Below, in pieces: positions 19,984 through 28,634 of a stretch of 36,211 bases of DNA (positions within the stretch are counted from its first letter, which is position 1; each line of letters begins with the position of its first letter). This DNA comes from Candidatus Woesearchaeota archaeon (GTDB taxonomy: Archaea > Nanobdellota > Nanobdellia > Woesearchaeales > GW2011-AR4), in the NCBI GenBank assembly GCA_018303685.1, contig JAGVXS010000007.1, positions 1 to 36,211 of the forward strand, in the 5' to 3' direction. Under the pieces are notes generated by a model. That model searched no databases and was not told the DNA's origin. It saw only the letters and a list, made by a program, of their open reading frames with translations. The position numbers and the translations under genes are program-made.

Positions 19984-19994
19984 ATATATATAAT
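19984..19994 (+). promoter_or_regulatory. TATA-like element of argE-like gene
   Basis: ATATATATAATA about 25 nt upstream of the ATG at 20014; a second TTTATATAAAT sits at about 19965-19975. Confidence 0.4.
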
Positions 19995-20013
19995 AGTGCC
20001 AAGTTTCAAGCTT

Positions 20014-21153
20014 ATGAGTTATAAAAGCGCAGTTAAACTGACTCAAAAATTGGTGAGTGTTAATTCTGTCAGCGCGAGGGGAAATATGGGTATTGCCCGA
20101 TTGCTAATCCCTTATTTAGAAGGACTAGGCTTTGATGTCGAATGCCATCCACGTAACCATACAAATCTAAATTTGATTGCAAGGCTTGGAGGGCAAGATG
20201 CAAGGTATGGGGGGTTGGCATTTGTTGGCCATTTAGATACAGTGCCTTATGAGTCCGAACGGGAGAAATGGGGTTGTCATCCCCTTGGCGGATTAATAGA
20301 AGACGGAAAAATATGGGGGGTCGGGACTGCAGACATGAAGGGGCCAATAGCTGCTGCAATTTTCGCTGCAAAAAGATATACTAAAGAAGTATTAAGAAGG
20401 CCATTTGTTCTTTATTTGACTGATGGAGAGGAAGTGGGGCATACCGGAGCCAAATGGTTGCTAGCTCACGGACTTCTGGATCCGAAGGAAGTTAGACATG
20501 CAATAGTTGGAGAGCCTACCTCATTAGTTCCTGTAAGCACTCATCTCGGCATAGGTGAAACAGATGTTATTGTTTACGGGAAAGGCGGACATGGAAGCGA
20601 AACCCATTTAGGCGATAATGCTAATGAAAGAGCAGCAGAAGTTATACTGGGTTTAAAAGAACTAAGGATAGCTTTAGAAGGAGAAAGGCACAAAACTTTT
20701 GAGTATCTTTATCCTGCCCTGAATATTGGAATTATGCAGGGAGGCACAGCAAAAAACAAAATTCCGCAAGAAGCAGTAGTGAAAGTTCAATATAGGACAT
20801 TCCCCGGTCACGAGCCAGGGTATGTTCACAATCGTGTTGCAGGAGTGGTTGAAGAAATAGCTGCTAAAAGCGGATTCGAAGTCAAAATATGTCATTTGCG
20901 GGATGATCCTGGTTTTGAAACTCCGGCGGATTCTGAGCTAGTTAGATTTCTAGAAGAACTTACAGGAAAACGAAGTTCAGGAGTCAATTTTAGCACAGAG
21001 GCCACAGAATTGCAACAAGCAGGTATAGAGCCTGTTGTTCTGGGCGCTGGAAGCATAAAAACAGCACATAGACCAAATGAATTTGTCCCGCTTGAAGAGT
21101 TGCTTCAAAGTGAAGAAATGTATGCTAAAGCAATTAGAGTCTTCTGCAAATAA
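20014..21153 (+). CDS. argE: M20-family deacetylase (acetylornithine deacetylase-like)
   Basis: FVGHLDTVPYE, WGVGTADMKGPIAAAIFAAKRY, TDGEEVGHTGAKWL, VGEPTSLVPV; next to the arg cluster. ORF in track starts at GTG 19996. M20 substrate is assigned from context. Confidence 0.78.
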   Translation: MSYKSAVKLTQKLVSVNSVSARGNMGIARLLIPYLEGLGFDVECHPRNHTNLNLIARLGGQDARYGGLAFVGHLDTVPYESEREKWGCHPLGGLIEDGKIWGVGTADMKGPIAAAIFAAKRYTKEVLRRPFVLYLTDGEEVGHTGAKWLLAHGLLDPKEVRHAIVGEPTSLVPVSTHLGIGETDVIVYGKGGHGSETHLGDNANERAAEVILGLKELRIALEGERHKTFEYLYPALNIGIMQGGTAKNKIPQEAVVKVQYRTFPGHEPGYVHNRVAGVVEEIAAKSGFEVKICHLRDDPGFETPADSELVRFLEELTGKRSSGVNFSTEATELQQAGIEPVVLGAGSIKTAHRPNEFVPLEELLQSEEMYAKAIRVFCK

Positions 21154-21220
21154 CTTGTTTTAATTTTAACATTTTTGTCCGAAACAAAACATTTAAATAT
21201 TGGAATATTATTTTTGGATT

Positions 21221-21853
21221 ATGAGCATCACTAAGCTTGCTGAGAGGTACATAATGGAACATCCTTCGATAAAAGACTGCCTGAAGAAAGGGCTGGTTAA
21301 TTACTCCTCTTTGTCAAGGCAGATTGCTTCCGATTTAAATCTGAATCCAAGAAAAAATTTTGACGCCATTTTGATTGCGTGCAGGCGCCTAAAAAGAAAA
21401 TTGAAGAAAGGGGGGGATTTTGAGGAAATCATTTTGAAAATATTGAAGCAGAGCAAAATTGAAATTAAAAACAAGATTATTGCTGTTGTGCTTGAAAAAG
21501 ACATTTTTTTTGAGAACGTGCTTACCATAGCAAAGGAGATAAAGAGGAAAAAGGAGGTCTTCAAGGTCATTGAGGGCGTTTCAGGCATCACAATTGTCAC
21601 CACAGAGGATTTCCTTCCTTTGATAAGGAAATATTACAAAAACAAGGTAATACTTGAAAACAGGAACCTTGCAGAAATCACAATCAAAAGCCCGAAGGAA
21701 ATCGAGACAACTCCTGGCACTTATGCCTATGTCTGCTCCTTATTTTGGGAAAACAACATCAACATAGTTGAAACTTTAAGCTGCTGGACAGATTCTATTT
21801 TTCTGATTAAAGAAGAAGATGTCGGGAAAGCGATAAATTTGCTGAGGTTTTAA
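21221..21853 (+). CDS. ACT-domain protein, putative amino-acid-responsive regulator
   Basis: N-terminal helical HTH-like region (LSRQIASDLNLNPRKNFDAILIACRRLKRKL), C-terminal ACT-like repeats (AEITIKSPKEIETTPGTYAYVCSLFWENNINIVETLSCWTDSIFLIKEEDVGKAINLL). TTTAAATA box lies about 25 nt upstream of the ATG. Confidence 0.7.
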   Translation: MSITKLAERYIMEHPSIKDCLKKGLVNYSSLSRQIASDLNLNPRKNFDAILIACRRLKRKLKKGGDFEEIILKILKQSKIEIKNKIIAVVLEKDIFFENVLTIAKEIKRKKEVFKVIEGVSGITIVTTEDFLPLIRKYYKNKVILENRNLAEITIKSPKEIETTPGTYAYVCSLFWENNINIVETLSCWTDSIFLIKEEDVGKAINLLRF

Positions 21854-22459
21854 CTATCTCACAACCCCCTTCTCCTCCAGATAATGCCCAAGCTTTTCTT
21901 TCTTTGTCCTGAGATATTTTTTATTTAATTTGTTAGCCTTGATTTCAATCGGAACCCTTTCAACAATCTTCAGGCCGTATCTTTCCAAGCCTTCTATCTT
22001 TTTGGGATTGTTGGTGAGCAGCTTTATTTTTGACAAGCCCAAGTCGGCAAGTATCTGCGCGCCAATTGTGTAGTCCCTTGCGTCTGCCTTAAAGCCAAGC
22101 TTCAAGTTCGCCTCAACAGTGTCCATTCCATGATCCTGGAGATGGTAAGCTGCAATCTTGTTGATAAGTCCAATGCCCCTCCCTTCCTGCGCCATGTAGA
22201 GAAGCACTCCTCCCTTTTTGCCTATCACACTAAGGGCCTTTTCCAGCTGCTGCCTGCAGTCGCACCTGCATGAGCCCAGAGCGTCTCCTGTGAGGCATCC
22301 TGAATGGACCCTTGCAAGAACTCCTTTTTCATTTCTTAAATTGCCTTTTATCAATGCAAGATGCTGGGATTTGTTGCAGTCCTCGTAGCAAATGACTTTG
22401 AAATTGCCGTATCTTGTCGGCAAATCCGCTTCTGTTGTTTTCCTGACAAGCTTTTTCAT
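21854..22459 (-). CDS. ribA: GTP cyclohydrolase II
   Basis: [26 protein letters not shown] (Zn Cys cluster), [48 protein letters not shown]. Confidence 0.96.
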   Translation of the reverse strand: MKKLVRKTTEADLPTRYGNFKVICYEDCNKSQHLALIKGNLRNEKGVLARVHSGCLTGDALGSCRCDCRQQLEKALSVIGKKGGVLLYMAQEGRGIGLINKIAAYHLQDHGMDTVEANLKLGFKADARDYTIGAQILADLGLSKIKLLTNNPKKIEGLERYGLKIVERVPIEIKANKLNKKYLRTKKEKLGHYLEEKGVVR

Positions 22460-22542
22460 AATAAAGGAAAACTCAGGGATTTATTTAAAGGTTGTTGTTA
22501 ATGAGGAATAAAAAAACAAGATTTAAATAATAAACAGGATTA

Positions 22543-22851
22543 GTGCGCCATATGCTGAGGTTAAATTTTACTCCAAAGCTTGAACTTCCTGCTAGTAAAA
22601 GAGAAGATGCTGTTTTAACCGCTATAGTACGTGAGCTTGAAAAAGGGATAAAAAGCAAACCGAAGGTTGTTGGAGCGATATCAGCCTTTAACAATGGTGT
22701 ACCTTATGGGCTTGTTGCATTAAGACGCGGCACTAATCCACAAGACGTTCACAAAGAAGATTACGTATATATCCGTGTCTTTGGCTCTACAAAAGAAGTT
22801 CCAGTTTATTACTGCTCGCCAAAGGAAATTGACAGGCGAACTTGGCAATAG
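22543..22851 (+). CDS. Hypothetical protein (about 100 aa)
   Basis: ORF with clean coding character; start at 22543 or 22552; no family recognised. Confidence 0.55.
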   Translation: MRHMLRLNFTPKLELPASKREDAVLTAIVRELEKGIKSKPKVVGAISAFNNGVPYGLVALRRGTNPQDVHKEDYVYIRVFGSTKEVPVYYCSPKEIDRRTWQ

Positions 22852-22893
22852 AAAACCCCAACATTTATATATTAGAATAACATTAACATATTA

Positions 22894-23067
22894 ATGGAAA
22901 TCAACAAGACAATTCTTGTAAGCATTTACGTTCTTGTCGGGCTTTACATTTTGTACAAATTGTTCTTCAGGAAAAACCCTTATCAAGACGATTATGAGAG
23001 AATGTATAATAAGATTCTGACTTCTGACAAGCACAAGGTTAAGGGGCAGTTTGATAAGGAAGAGTGA
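22894..23067 (+). CDS. Small single-pass membrane protein (57 aa, not in supplied ORF track)
   Basis: Hand translation: MEINKTILVSIYVLVGLYILYKLFFRKNPYQDDYERMYNKILTSDKHKVKGQFDKEE. N-terminal TM helix; ATTTATATATTA box about 25 nt upstream. Confidence 0.55.
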   Translation: MEINKTILVSIYVLVGLYILYKLFFRKNPYQDDYERMYNKILTSDKHKVKGQFDKEE

Positions 23068-23132
23068 ATTTCTATTTTTATAGCTGTGTTTTTATAGCTG
23101 TGTAATACATTGGCATTACATTAGAAGATAAG

Positions 23133-23207
23133 TGCTCCCGCCGAGATTCGAACTCGGGTCACTGCCTCGAGAGGGCAGTATGATTGGCCGGGCTACACTA
23201 CAGGAGC
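23133..23207 (-). tRNA. tRNA-Glu (anticodon CTC)
   Basis: Minus strand GCTCCTGTAGTGTAGCCCGGCCAATCATACTGCCCTCTCGAGGCAGTGACCCGAGTTCGAATCTCGGCGGGAGCA: acceptor GCTCCTG/CGGGAGC, anticodon arm CTGCC-CTCTCGA-GGCAG, T-arm CCGAG-TTCGAAT-CTCGG. CCA not encoded. Confidence 0.95.
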
Positions 23208-23300
23208 ATGAAGCCTAGAAATTTACGAGATTTTTAAAGGTTGTGAATAACGATTTGAATAACCCTACCTTTTTAAACACCTATTCCTTGCTAAAAGCAT

Positions 23301-25043
23301 ATGGAAAAAGGATTTTTGCCTATATCTTTTGAGGAAGGAAAACAGTATTACAAGGATTTCTCGCAGTTTGATGTAGTTTTTGTCACAGGCGACCCTTACT
23401 ATGACCATCCGCTTAGCGGCATGTCAATAATTGCCAGGCTTCTTGACAAGAAAGGCTACAGGGTTGGAGTCATAGCACAGCCGATTGAGGATGAGGATTA
23501 CAAGGCATGCGGCAAGCCAAAATATTTCTTTTGCATCACTTCAGGCTTGCTGGATTCAATGCTTGCAAACTACACCCCAATGCTGAAGAAAAGGGAACAC
23601 ATCCTCCTTCCTGAACGGGCCTTGATGGTTTACATGCAAAAGCTAAAGCAGCATTTCAAGGGCTGCATCACCGTGATTGGTGGAGTGGAAGCAACTATAA
23701 GGAGATTCACTCATTTTGACTACAAGGATAACAAATTGAGAAGGGGCATCCTTAATGACACAAAAGCTGACTTGCTGCTTTTTGGAAATGCAGAGCGCGC
23801 TATTCTTACCCTTCTGCAAAGAATGAAAAAAATAACAATGGACTCATTCGAGAATATAAGGCAAAGCCTGGATTTGGGCTCGATTGAAGGAGTGTCATTT
23901 AGGGTAAATAAGAATGAAATAAACCCAAATATTAGGAAGCTGCCTTCGTACGAGGAATGCGTGGCCGACAAGCAGAAGTTCAATCTTTTGACCAGGACAT
24001 TTTATCTCCTTCCGGATGAGGCATTCATCGAGGGATGCGGAAGCGGATTCATACAGCACAACAGGCCAAGCCATACTTTGGCTGAACAGGAGATGGATTA
24101 TATTTATGACGTTCCATTCACTCGGGAATTGCATCCTTCGTCAAGGAATTACGGACAAAATAAAAAAATGGTTGAGTATTTGAGTTCTTCAGTCGCTATT
24201 GGAAGGGGCTGCTGGGGCTCATGCTCTTTTTGCGTCATTCCGCTTGTTCAGGGAAAGGAAGTTGCAAAGAGGAGCAAGGAAAGCATTGTGCATGAAATTG
24301 AAACGCTTTACAGCTCCGGAATTAAAAAAATTAACGACCTTACTTTGCCAACATTGAACATGTACGGCTCAAGATGCGCGCTCTACAAGCACGAATCCAA
24401 AATTTATTCCCCAATCATTGATGAAAATATTACCGTTTACGACAAAAAAGATTACTGCAACCAGGAATGTGTTGGGTGCAAATACAGGGTTTTAAGCGAT
24501 GACTTGTACCCATTGCTGGAGGGAGTGGAAAAATTAAACCAAAAATATTCAGGCACTTCTTTGGAGCTGAGAAGCGCCATAAGGCACGACATAATGCTTG
24601 ACCAGAAAAAGCTCTTCAGGAAAATCATGCAGTTTGTGACGAGGCTCAAGATTGCCCCTGAAAGCCTAAGCGACCATGTGCTGAAACATATGAACAAGGC
24701 AACAGCATCAGCTTTCAAGGAGTTCCTTGAAGAATACAAGAAAGTGAACAAGGAGCAGGGCACAGATAAAAATCTTGTCCCTTATTTCATAGCGGCGCAT
24801 CCGGGAAGCACAAAAGAAGACATGGAAGAAACAAAAAAGTTTTGCAATGAAAATGATATTTTTGTAAATTTGACTCAGGTTTTTACGCCAACACCGGGAA
24901 CTTTATCGACTGCAATGTATTATACCGGAGAAAACCCGATGACCAGGGAAAAAATCCATGTTCCAAGGACTTTCAGGGAGAAGAAGGACCAGAAAAACAT
25001 CCTATTGGACAAAGAAGGGGAGATTGTTGATGATAATGGGTAA
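23301..25043 (+). CDS. YgiQ-family radical SAM protein
   Basis: DVVFVTGDPYYDHPLSGMSIIARLLDKKGYRVGVIAQP; radical SAM CWGSCSFC (CxxxCxxC); YFIAAHPGSTKEDMEE...VFTPTPGTLSTAMYYTG. Confidence 0.93.
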   Translation: MEKGFLPISFEEGKQYYKDFSQFDVVFVTGDPYYDHPLSGMSIIARLLDKKGYRVGVIAQPIEDEDYKACGKPKYFFCITSGLLDSMLANYTPMLKKREHILLPERALMVYMQKLKQHFKGCITVIGGVEATIRRFTHFDYKDNKLRRGILNDTKADLLLFGNAERAILTLLQRMKKITMDSFENIRQSLDLGSIEGVSFRVNKNEINPNIRKLPSYEECVADKQKFNLLTRTFYLLPDEAFIEGCGSGFIQHNRPSHTLAEQEMDYIYDVPFTRELHPSSRNYGQNKKMVEYLSSSVAIGRGCWGSCSFCVIPLVQGKEVAKRSKESIVHEIETLYSSGIKKINDLTLPTLNMYGSRCALYKHESKIYSPIIDENITVYDKKDYCNQECVGCKYRVLSDDLYPLLEGVEKLNQKYSGTSLELRSAIRHDIMLDQKKLFRKIMQFVTRLKIAPESLSDHVLKHMNKATASAFKEFLEEYKKVNKEQGTDKNLVPYFIAAHPGSTKEDMEETKKFCNENDIFVNLTQVFTPTPGTLSTAMYYTGENPMTREKIHVPRTFREKKDQKNILLDKEGEIVDDNG

Positions 25044-25082
25044 TTTAGCAACTAATTTAAACTAACAGCTAATACAAAATTC

Positions 25083-25418
25083 ATGTTCATTCCAAAGAAA
25101 TACGGCCAGAGCAAGACTGACAGGTGCCCTTTCTGCCAGAGACATGCAACAGCCATGAACAGCCAAAAAGTTCCTGTCTGCCAATTGCACAAAGAAGAGG
25201 TGCTTGACAACCTCAGATGCGTATGCGGCTCCTATCTTGAAATAATGCACGGCAAATTTGGGGTGTTTTTTTCGTGCATGAAATGCGGCAACATGAATCT
25301 GAATAAAGTTATGGAGATTAATGCGATAAAACCCAGGATGAAGCATGAAAATCTTTCCAAAAAATCACAACCAAAGGAAATGACTGTGAGGAGCGATGAC
25401 CCAAGATATTTCGACTAA
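25083..25418 (+). CDS. Zinc-ribbon protein (two to three CxxC knuckles)
   Basis: RCPFCQRHAT...CQLHKEE...RCVCGSYLEIMHGKFGVFFSCMKCGNMN. Confidence 0.75.
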   Translation: MFIPKKYGQSKTDRCPFCQRHATAMNSQKVPVCQLHKEEVLDNLRCVCGSYLEIMHGKFGVFFSCMKCGNMNLNKVMEINAIKPRMKHENLSKKSQPKEMTVRSDDPRYFD

Positions 25419-25614
25419 ATATATTGAGCTGAACGCATTCCTCAGAATAATTGGAGTTGAAGGGACGGGCGGAAAAATCAAGCTCATCATCCGCTCAGGC
25501 ACCGTCAAAGTCAATGGAGAGATTGAAACAAGAAACAAAAGAAAGCTGATGGCAGGCGATGTTGTTGAATATCTTGGAAAAGAGTATACAGTCGAAGAGA
25601 AAATGATAAAATGA
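25396..25614 (+). CDS. S4-domain RNA-binding protein (YaaA/YbcJ-like)
   Basis: TKYIELNAFLRIIGVEGTGGKIKLIIRSGTVKVNGEIETRNKRKLMAGDVVEYLGKEYTVE. Overlaps both neighbouring genes. Confidence 0.85.
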   Translation: MTQDISTKYIELNAFLRIIGVEGTGGKIKLIIRSGTVKVNGEIETRNKRKLMAGDVVEYLGKEYTVEEKMIK

Positions 25615-27344
25615 ATTACAAAGGGCTTGAACTGGACAAATTCCAGAAAGATGCGATAAAAAATATCGAGCAAAATAAGTCTGTCGTAGTTTCAGCCCCT
25701 ACAGGCTCGGGAAAAACACTTATTGCGGATTACATAATTGAAAGAGATTTCAAGAAAGGAATAAGGGTAGTTTATACCGCACCGATAAAGGCGCTTTCCA
25801 ACCAAAAATACAAGGAATTTTCAAGAAGCTATGGCGAAAAAAATGTTGGAATAATCACAGGCGATGTGCAGAAAAATACTGAAGCGCTGATTCTTATCAT
25901 GACGACAGAAATTTATCGCAACATGGTTCTGAGCAATGACCCTTTCATAAGCGAAGTCTCGTACGTGGTTTTTGACGAGATACATTATATAAATGATATT
26001 GAAAGGGGGTATGTGTGGGAAGAATCCATAATATTCTCAAAGCCGAATGTAAGGGTTCTTTGCCTGTCTGCAACCATTCCAAATGCTGATGAATTTGCAA
26101 GATGGATTGAGGCAATAAAAGGCCATGAGGTTGTTGTCGTCAGGCATGAAGAAAGGCCTGTGCCGCTTCATGTAAATTTTTATGATGCAGAGCTTGGCGT
26201 TACAACATTGAAAAACCTCAAGGATGCAATGGACATTCCAGACTATCACAAAATTATTCCAAGAAATCCCGGGTTCAGGCACAGGCAAAAACAAAAAATT
26301 CCCTCCCATTTTGAGCTGATAAAAGACATCAGGAGCAATCTGCCCTGCATGTTCTTCAGCTTTTCAAGGCAGGGATGCCAGAAAAAGGCATTTGAGCTTT
26401 TCCAGAAAAATGTGTTCCCAATGAATCCTGAAATTTCAGCCTTTGTAAGGGGCAAGCTTTCAGGCACAAGCCCTGAAATAAACAAGCTTGACTCTGCTAG
26501 ATTATTGAGGCAGGTATTGCCTTTTGGAATAGCATTCCATCATGCAGGCATGCTTCCAATCCTGAAGGAAATCGTGGAGGAGCTTTTCGAGAAGGGCATG
26601 ATAAATGTCCTGTACACGACTGAGACCTTTGCTGTCGGGATAAACATGCCTGCAAAGAGCGTATGCTTTGAGTCGTTAAGGAAATTTGACGGAATATCTT
26701 TCAGGCTTATGAACTCAAAGGAATATTTTCAGATTTCAGGCAGGGCTGGGAGGAGGGGAATTGACAAGGAAGGATTTGTCTACATAATGGTTGAAAGGAA
26801 ATTCTTTGAATATGACAGGGTGAAGAAAATAATTCAGTCAGACACCTCTCCAATCACATCGCAGTTCAGGCTTTCCGTAAACACCGTGCTGAACTTGATA
26901 ATGCAGCATGATGAAAAGGAGATTGACGAGATATTGTGCAAAAGCTTCCATTCCTTCCAAAAATACGGGAAGAATTTCATGAACAGGGAAAATATAGTGA
27001 GCCATAATGCATTTTACAATTACAGGAAAAAGCTGGAAAAAATGGGGTATGCGCAGGGAAGCAATCTGACAGAAAAGGGAGTTTTTGCCTCTAAAATATA
27101 TTCTGACGAGATTTTGATTGGGGAGATGTTTGCAACCGGTTTTTACACCAAACTGAATGAATACCAGATGCTAATGGCTGTTGCATGCCTGTGCTACGAG
27201 TCAAGGGAAAAGACGGAATTCTTCAGAAAGCACCATTCAAGATTTACAGACGAGCTTAAAAGAATGATTTGGAGGCATGAGTATCTTAAGCATGAAAAAA
27301 GGTTCAGGGAAATTGATGACCTGACTGCTTTGGTCCATCCGTAA
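25611..27344 (+). CDS. Ski2/Mtr4-like DEAD/DEAH RNA helicase (C-terminus probably frameshifted)
   Basis: APTGSGKTLIADYIIE (motif I), VFDEIHYIND (DEIH motif II), LSATIPN (motif III), FAVGINMPAKSVCF and QISGRAGRRGIDKEG (motifs V/VI). ATGA overlap with the S4 gene. Confidence 0.93.
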   Translation: MNYKGLELDKFQKDAIKNIEQNKSVVVSAPTGSGKTLIADYIIERDFKKGIRVVYTAPIKALSNQKYKEFSRSYGEKNVGIITGDVQKNTEALILIMTTEIYRNMVLSNDPFISEVSYVVFDEIHYINDIERGYVWEESIIFSKPNVRVLCLSATIPNADEFARWIEAIKGHEVVVVRHEERPVPLHVNFYDAELGVTTLKNLKDAMDIPDYHKIIPRNPGFRHRQKQKIPSHFELIKDIRSNLPCMFFSFSRQGCQKKAFELFQKNVFPMNPEISAFVRGKLSGTSPEINKLDSARLLRQVLPFGIAFHHAGMLPILKEIVEELFEKGMINVLYTTETFAVGINMPAKSVCFESLRKFDGISFRLMNSKEYFQISGRAGRRGIDKEGFVYIMVERKFFEYDRVKKIIQSDTSPITSQFRLSVNTVLNLIMQHDEKEIDEILCKSFHSFQKYGKNFMNRENIVSHNAFYNYRKKLEKMGYAQGSNLTEKGVFASKIYSDEILIGEMFATGFYTKLNEYQMLMAVACLCYESREKTEFFRKHHSRFTDELKRMIWRHEYLKHEKRFREIDDLTALVHP

Positions 27345-27478
27345 TAAGATTTTTCAGGCTCATTGAAGACAAGCTTAGGCAGATAAAGAGCGCTACAGAG
27401 GACAGGAGCTTGAGGGACATGCTCTCTAACTGCCAGAAAATTGTGGAAGATTGTGTTGGGGAGTTTGACACGATTTGA
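27341..27478 (+). pseudogene. Out-of-frame continuation of helicase C-terminus
   Basis: -1 frame reads VIRFFRLIEDKLRQIKSATEDRSLRDMLSNCQKIVEDCVGEFDTI*, resembling the Ski2/Mtr4 C-terminal helical segment (xIVRxxRxLExxLRQ...). Confidence 0.65.
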
Positions 27479-27500
27479 CTGATTCTTTCGGGATAAGCTC

Positions 27501-27557
27501 AGTGATTTTTAGCGGCTTTACTGATAGGGGGACATTTTACGAAACGAACGGGGGAGT
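27501..27557 (+). repeat. Transposon-end-like motif copy A (left end, inward facing)
   Basis: ATTTTTAGCGGCT (27505-27517) then GGGGGACATTTT (27527-27538) and a second GGGGGAGTTTT (about 27550-27560). Confidence 0.55.
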
Positions 27558-27558
27558 T

Positions 27559-28401
27559 TTACTTCTTATTCTTATCTTCTAACTTTTTCTTCTTTTCTGG
27601 CTCAGAAAGATAGTTCTCTTTTGATGTTATTGGGCGCCCTAATTCTTTTTCTGTATCTTTTCTTGCATTGCCAGCAACTCTTCCGCCTCTTTTGGCAGCA
27701 CCTTCAACTTCCGTATATCCTTGCGCATCTTCTTTTCTCGTTATTTCAGTAGATACTCTTTCTCCAAGCATATTAAAGATAAGCTCCAAATCGTTCATGT
27801 GGTCTCGCAGGTTCTCTTTTTTCAAACCCTTGAATTTCTTATATTCGCTTGGAGTCATGCCAAAAGTAGCTTTGGATATTTCAGCAGTTAAAATGGAGTA
27901 TTCCCTTTCTGTTTTGACGCTTCTTTTCTTCCATTCATCTGTTAACTCGTCTCTTATGGCAATGCCTCTGACTCTCTTTTCAATCCAGTCCTCAGAATAC
28001 CCTTTTGCTTTGTATATTTCCTTCATACGTTTTTGAGCTAGTTCTGGGTTCTCTATCTCTTGTACTCTATCATAGCCGACTTGCGCTAACCATTGCTTAA
28101 ATGGCTCTGCCTTTTTGGAAGGAATAGATTGAATTATCCTAAAAGCGTTCTTTGTATTGATGCAATCTGTAAGATAAAATTTACCATCAACAGACATTAA
28201 TTTCAGTTGTCCGATTTTTGCGGACAACTCAAAACCCTCTTCAGTAAGCCTCTTTTTCAAGTCAGACCAGTACTTTCTGGCCCTATCACTTTCTGTCAAT
28301 ACTCCGATTATATCAACTACAGAAAACCACCATTCGTCATTAAACCAAGTCCTTCTGATTTTCTTGCCTTGAAAGACAACTAAGGCTTTAGCCGAGTCCA
28401 T
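27559..28401 (-). CDS. BRO-N domain antirepressor / DinD-like protein
   Basis: ALVVFQGKKIRRTWFNDEWWFSVVDIIGVLTESDRARKYWSDLKKRL (BRO-N); C-terminal TFGMTPSEYKKFKGLKKENLRDHMNDLELIFNMLGE...GRVAGNARKDTEKELGRPITSKENYL resembles DinD. ORF extends to 28452. Confidence 0.85.
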   Translation of the reverse strand: MDSAKALVVFQGKKIRRTWFNDEWWFSVVDIIGVLTESDRARKYWSDLKKRLTEEGFELSAKIGQLKLMSVDGKFYLTDCINTKNAFRIIQSIPSKKAEPFKQWLAQVGYDRVQEIENPELAQKRMKEIYKAKGYSEDWIEKRVRGIAIRDELTDEWKKRSVKTEREYSILTAEISKATFGMTPSEYKKFKGLKKENLRDHMNDLELIFNMLGERVSTEITRKEDAQGYTEVEGAAKRGGRVAGNARKDTEKELGRPITSKENYLSEPEKKKKLEDKNKK

Positions 28402-28524
28402 TTTGCATTCCTTTTGAATAAGAATGACATCAAGCTTATAAATCTCACGCAAGCATGTCCAGTGGGTTGTGGTGTAGAACTATATAGTAAAATAAAGGCA
28501 AAACTGCATATAAAGGGCGTAATT

Positions 28525-28600
28525 TCAATAATTTTTAGCGGCTAAATGAATGATATGGGACATTTCGACGACTAAACTAATAGTGGCACCTTTGAAGATA
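28525..28600 (+). repeat. Transposon-end-like motif copy B (internal)
   Basis: ATTTTTAGCGGCT (28531-28543), identical 13-mer to copy A, followed by GGGACATTT (28557-28565). Confidence 0.5.
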
Positions 28601-28634
28601 ACTTATTAAACGTGTTTAAATTCTTATAGTTATT

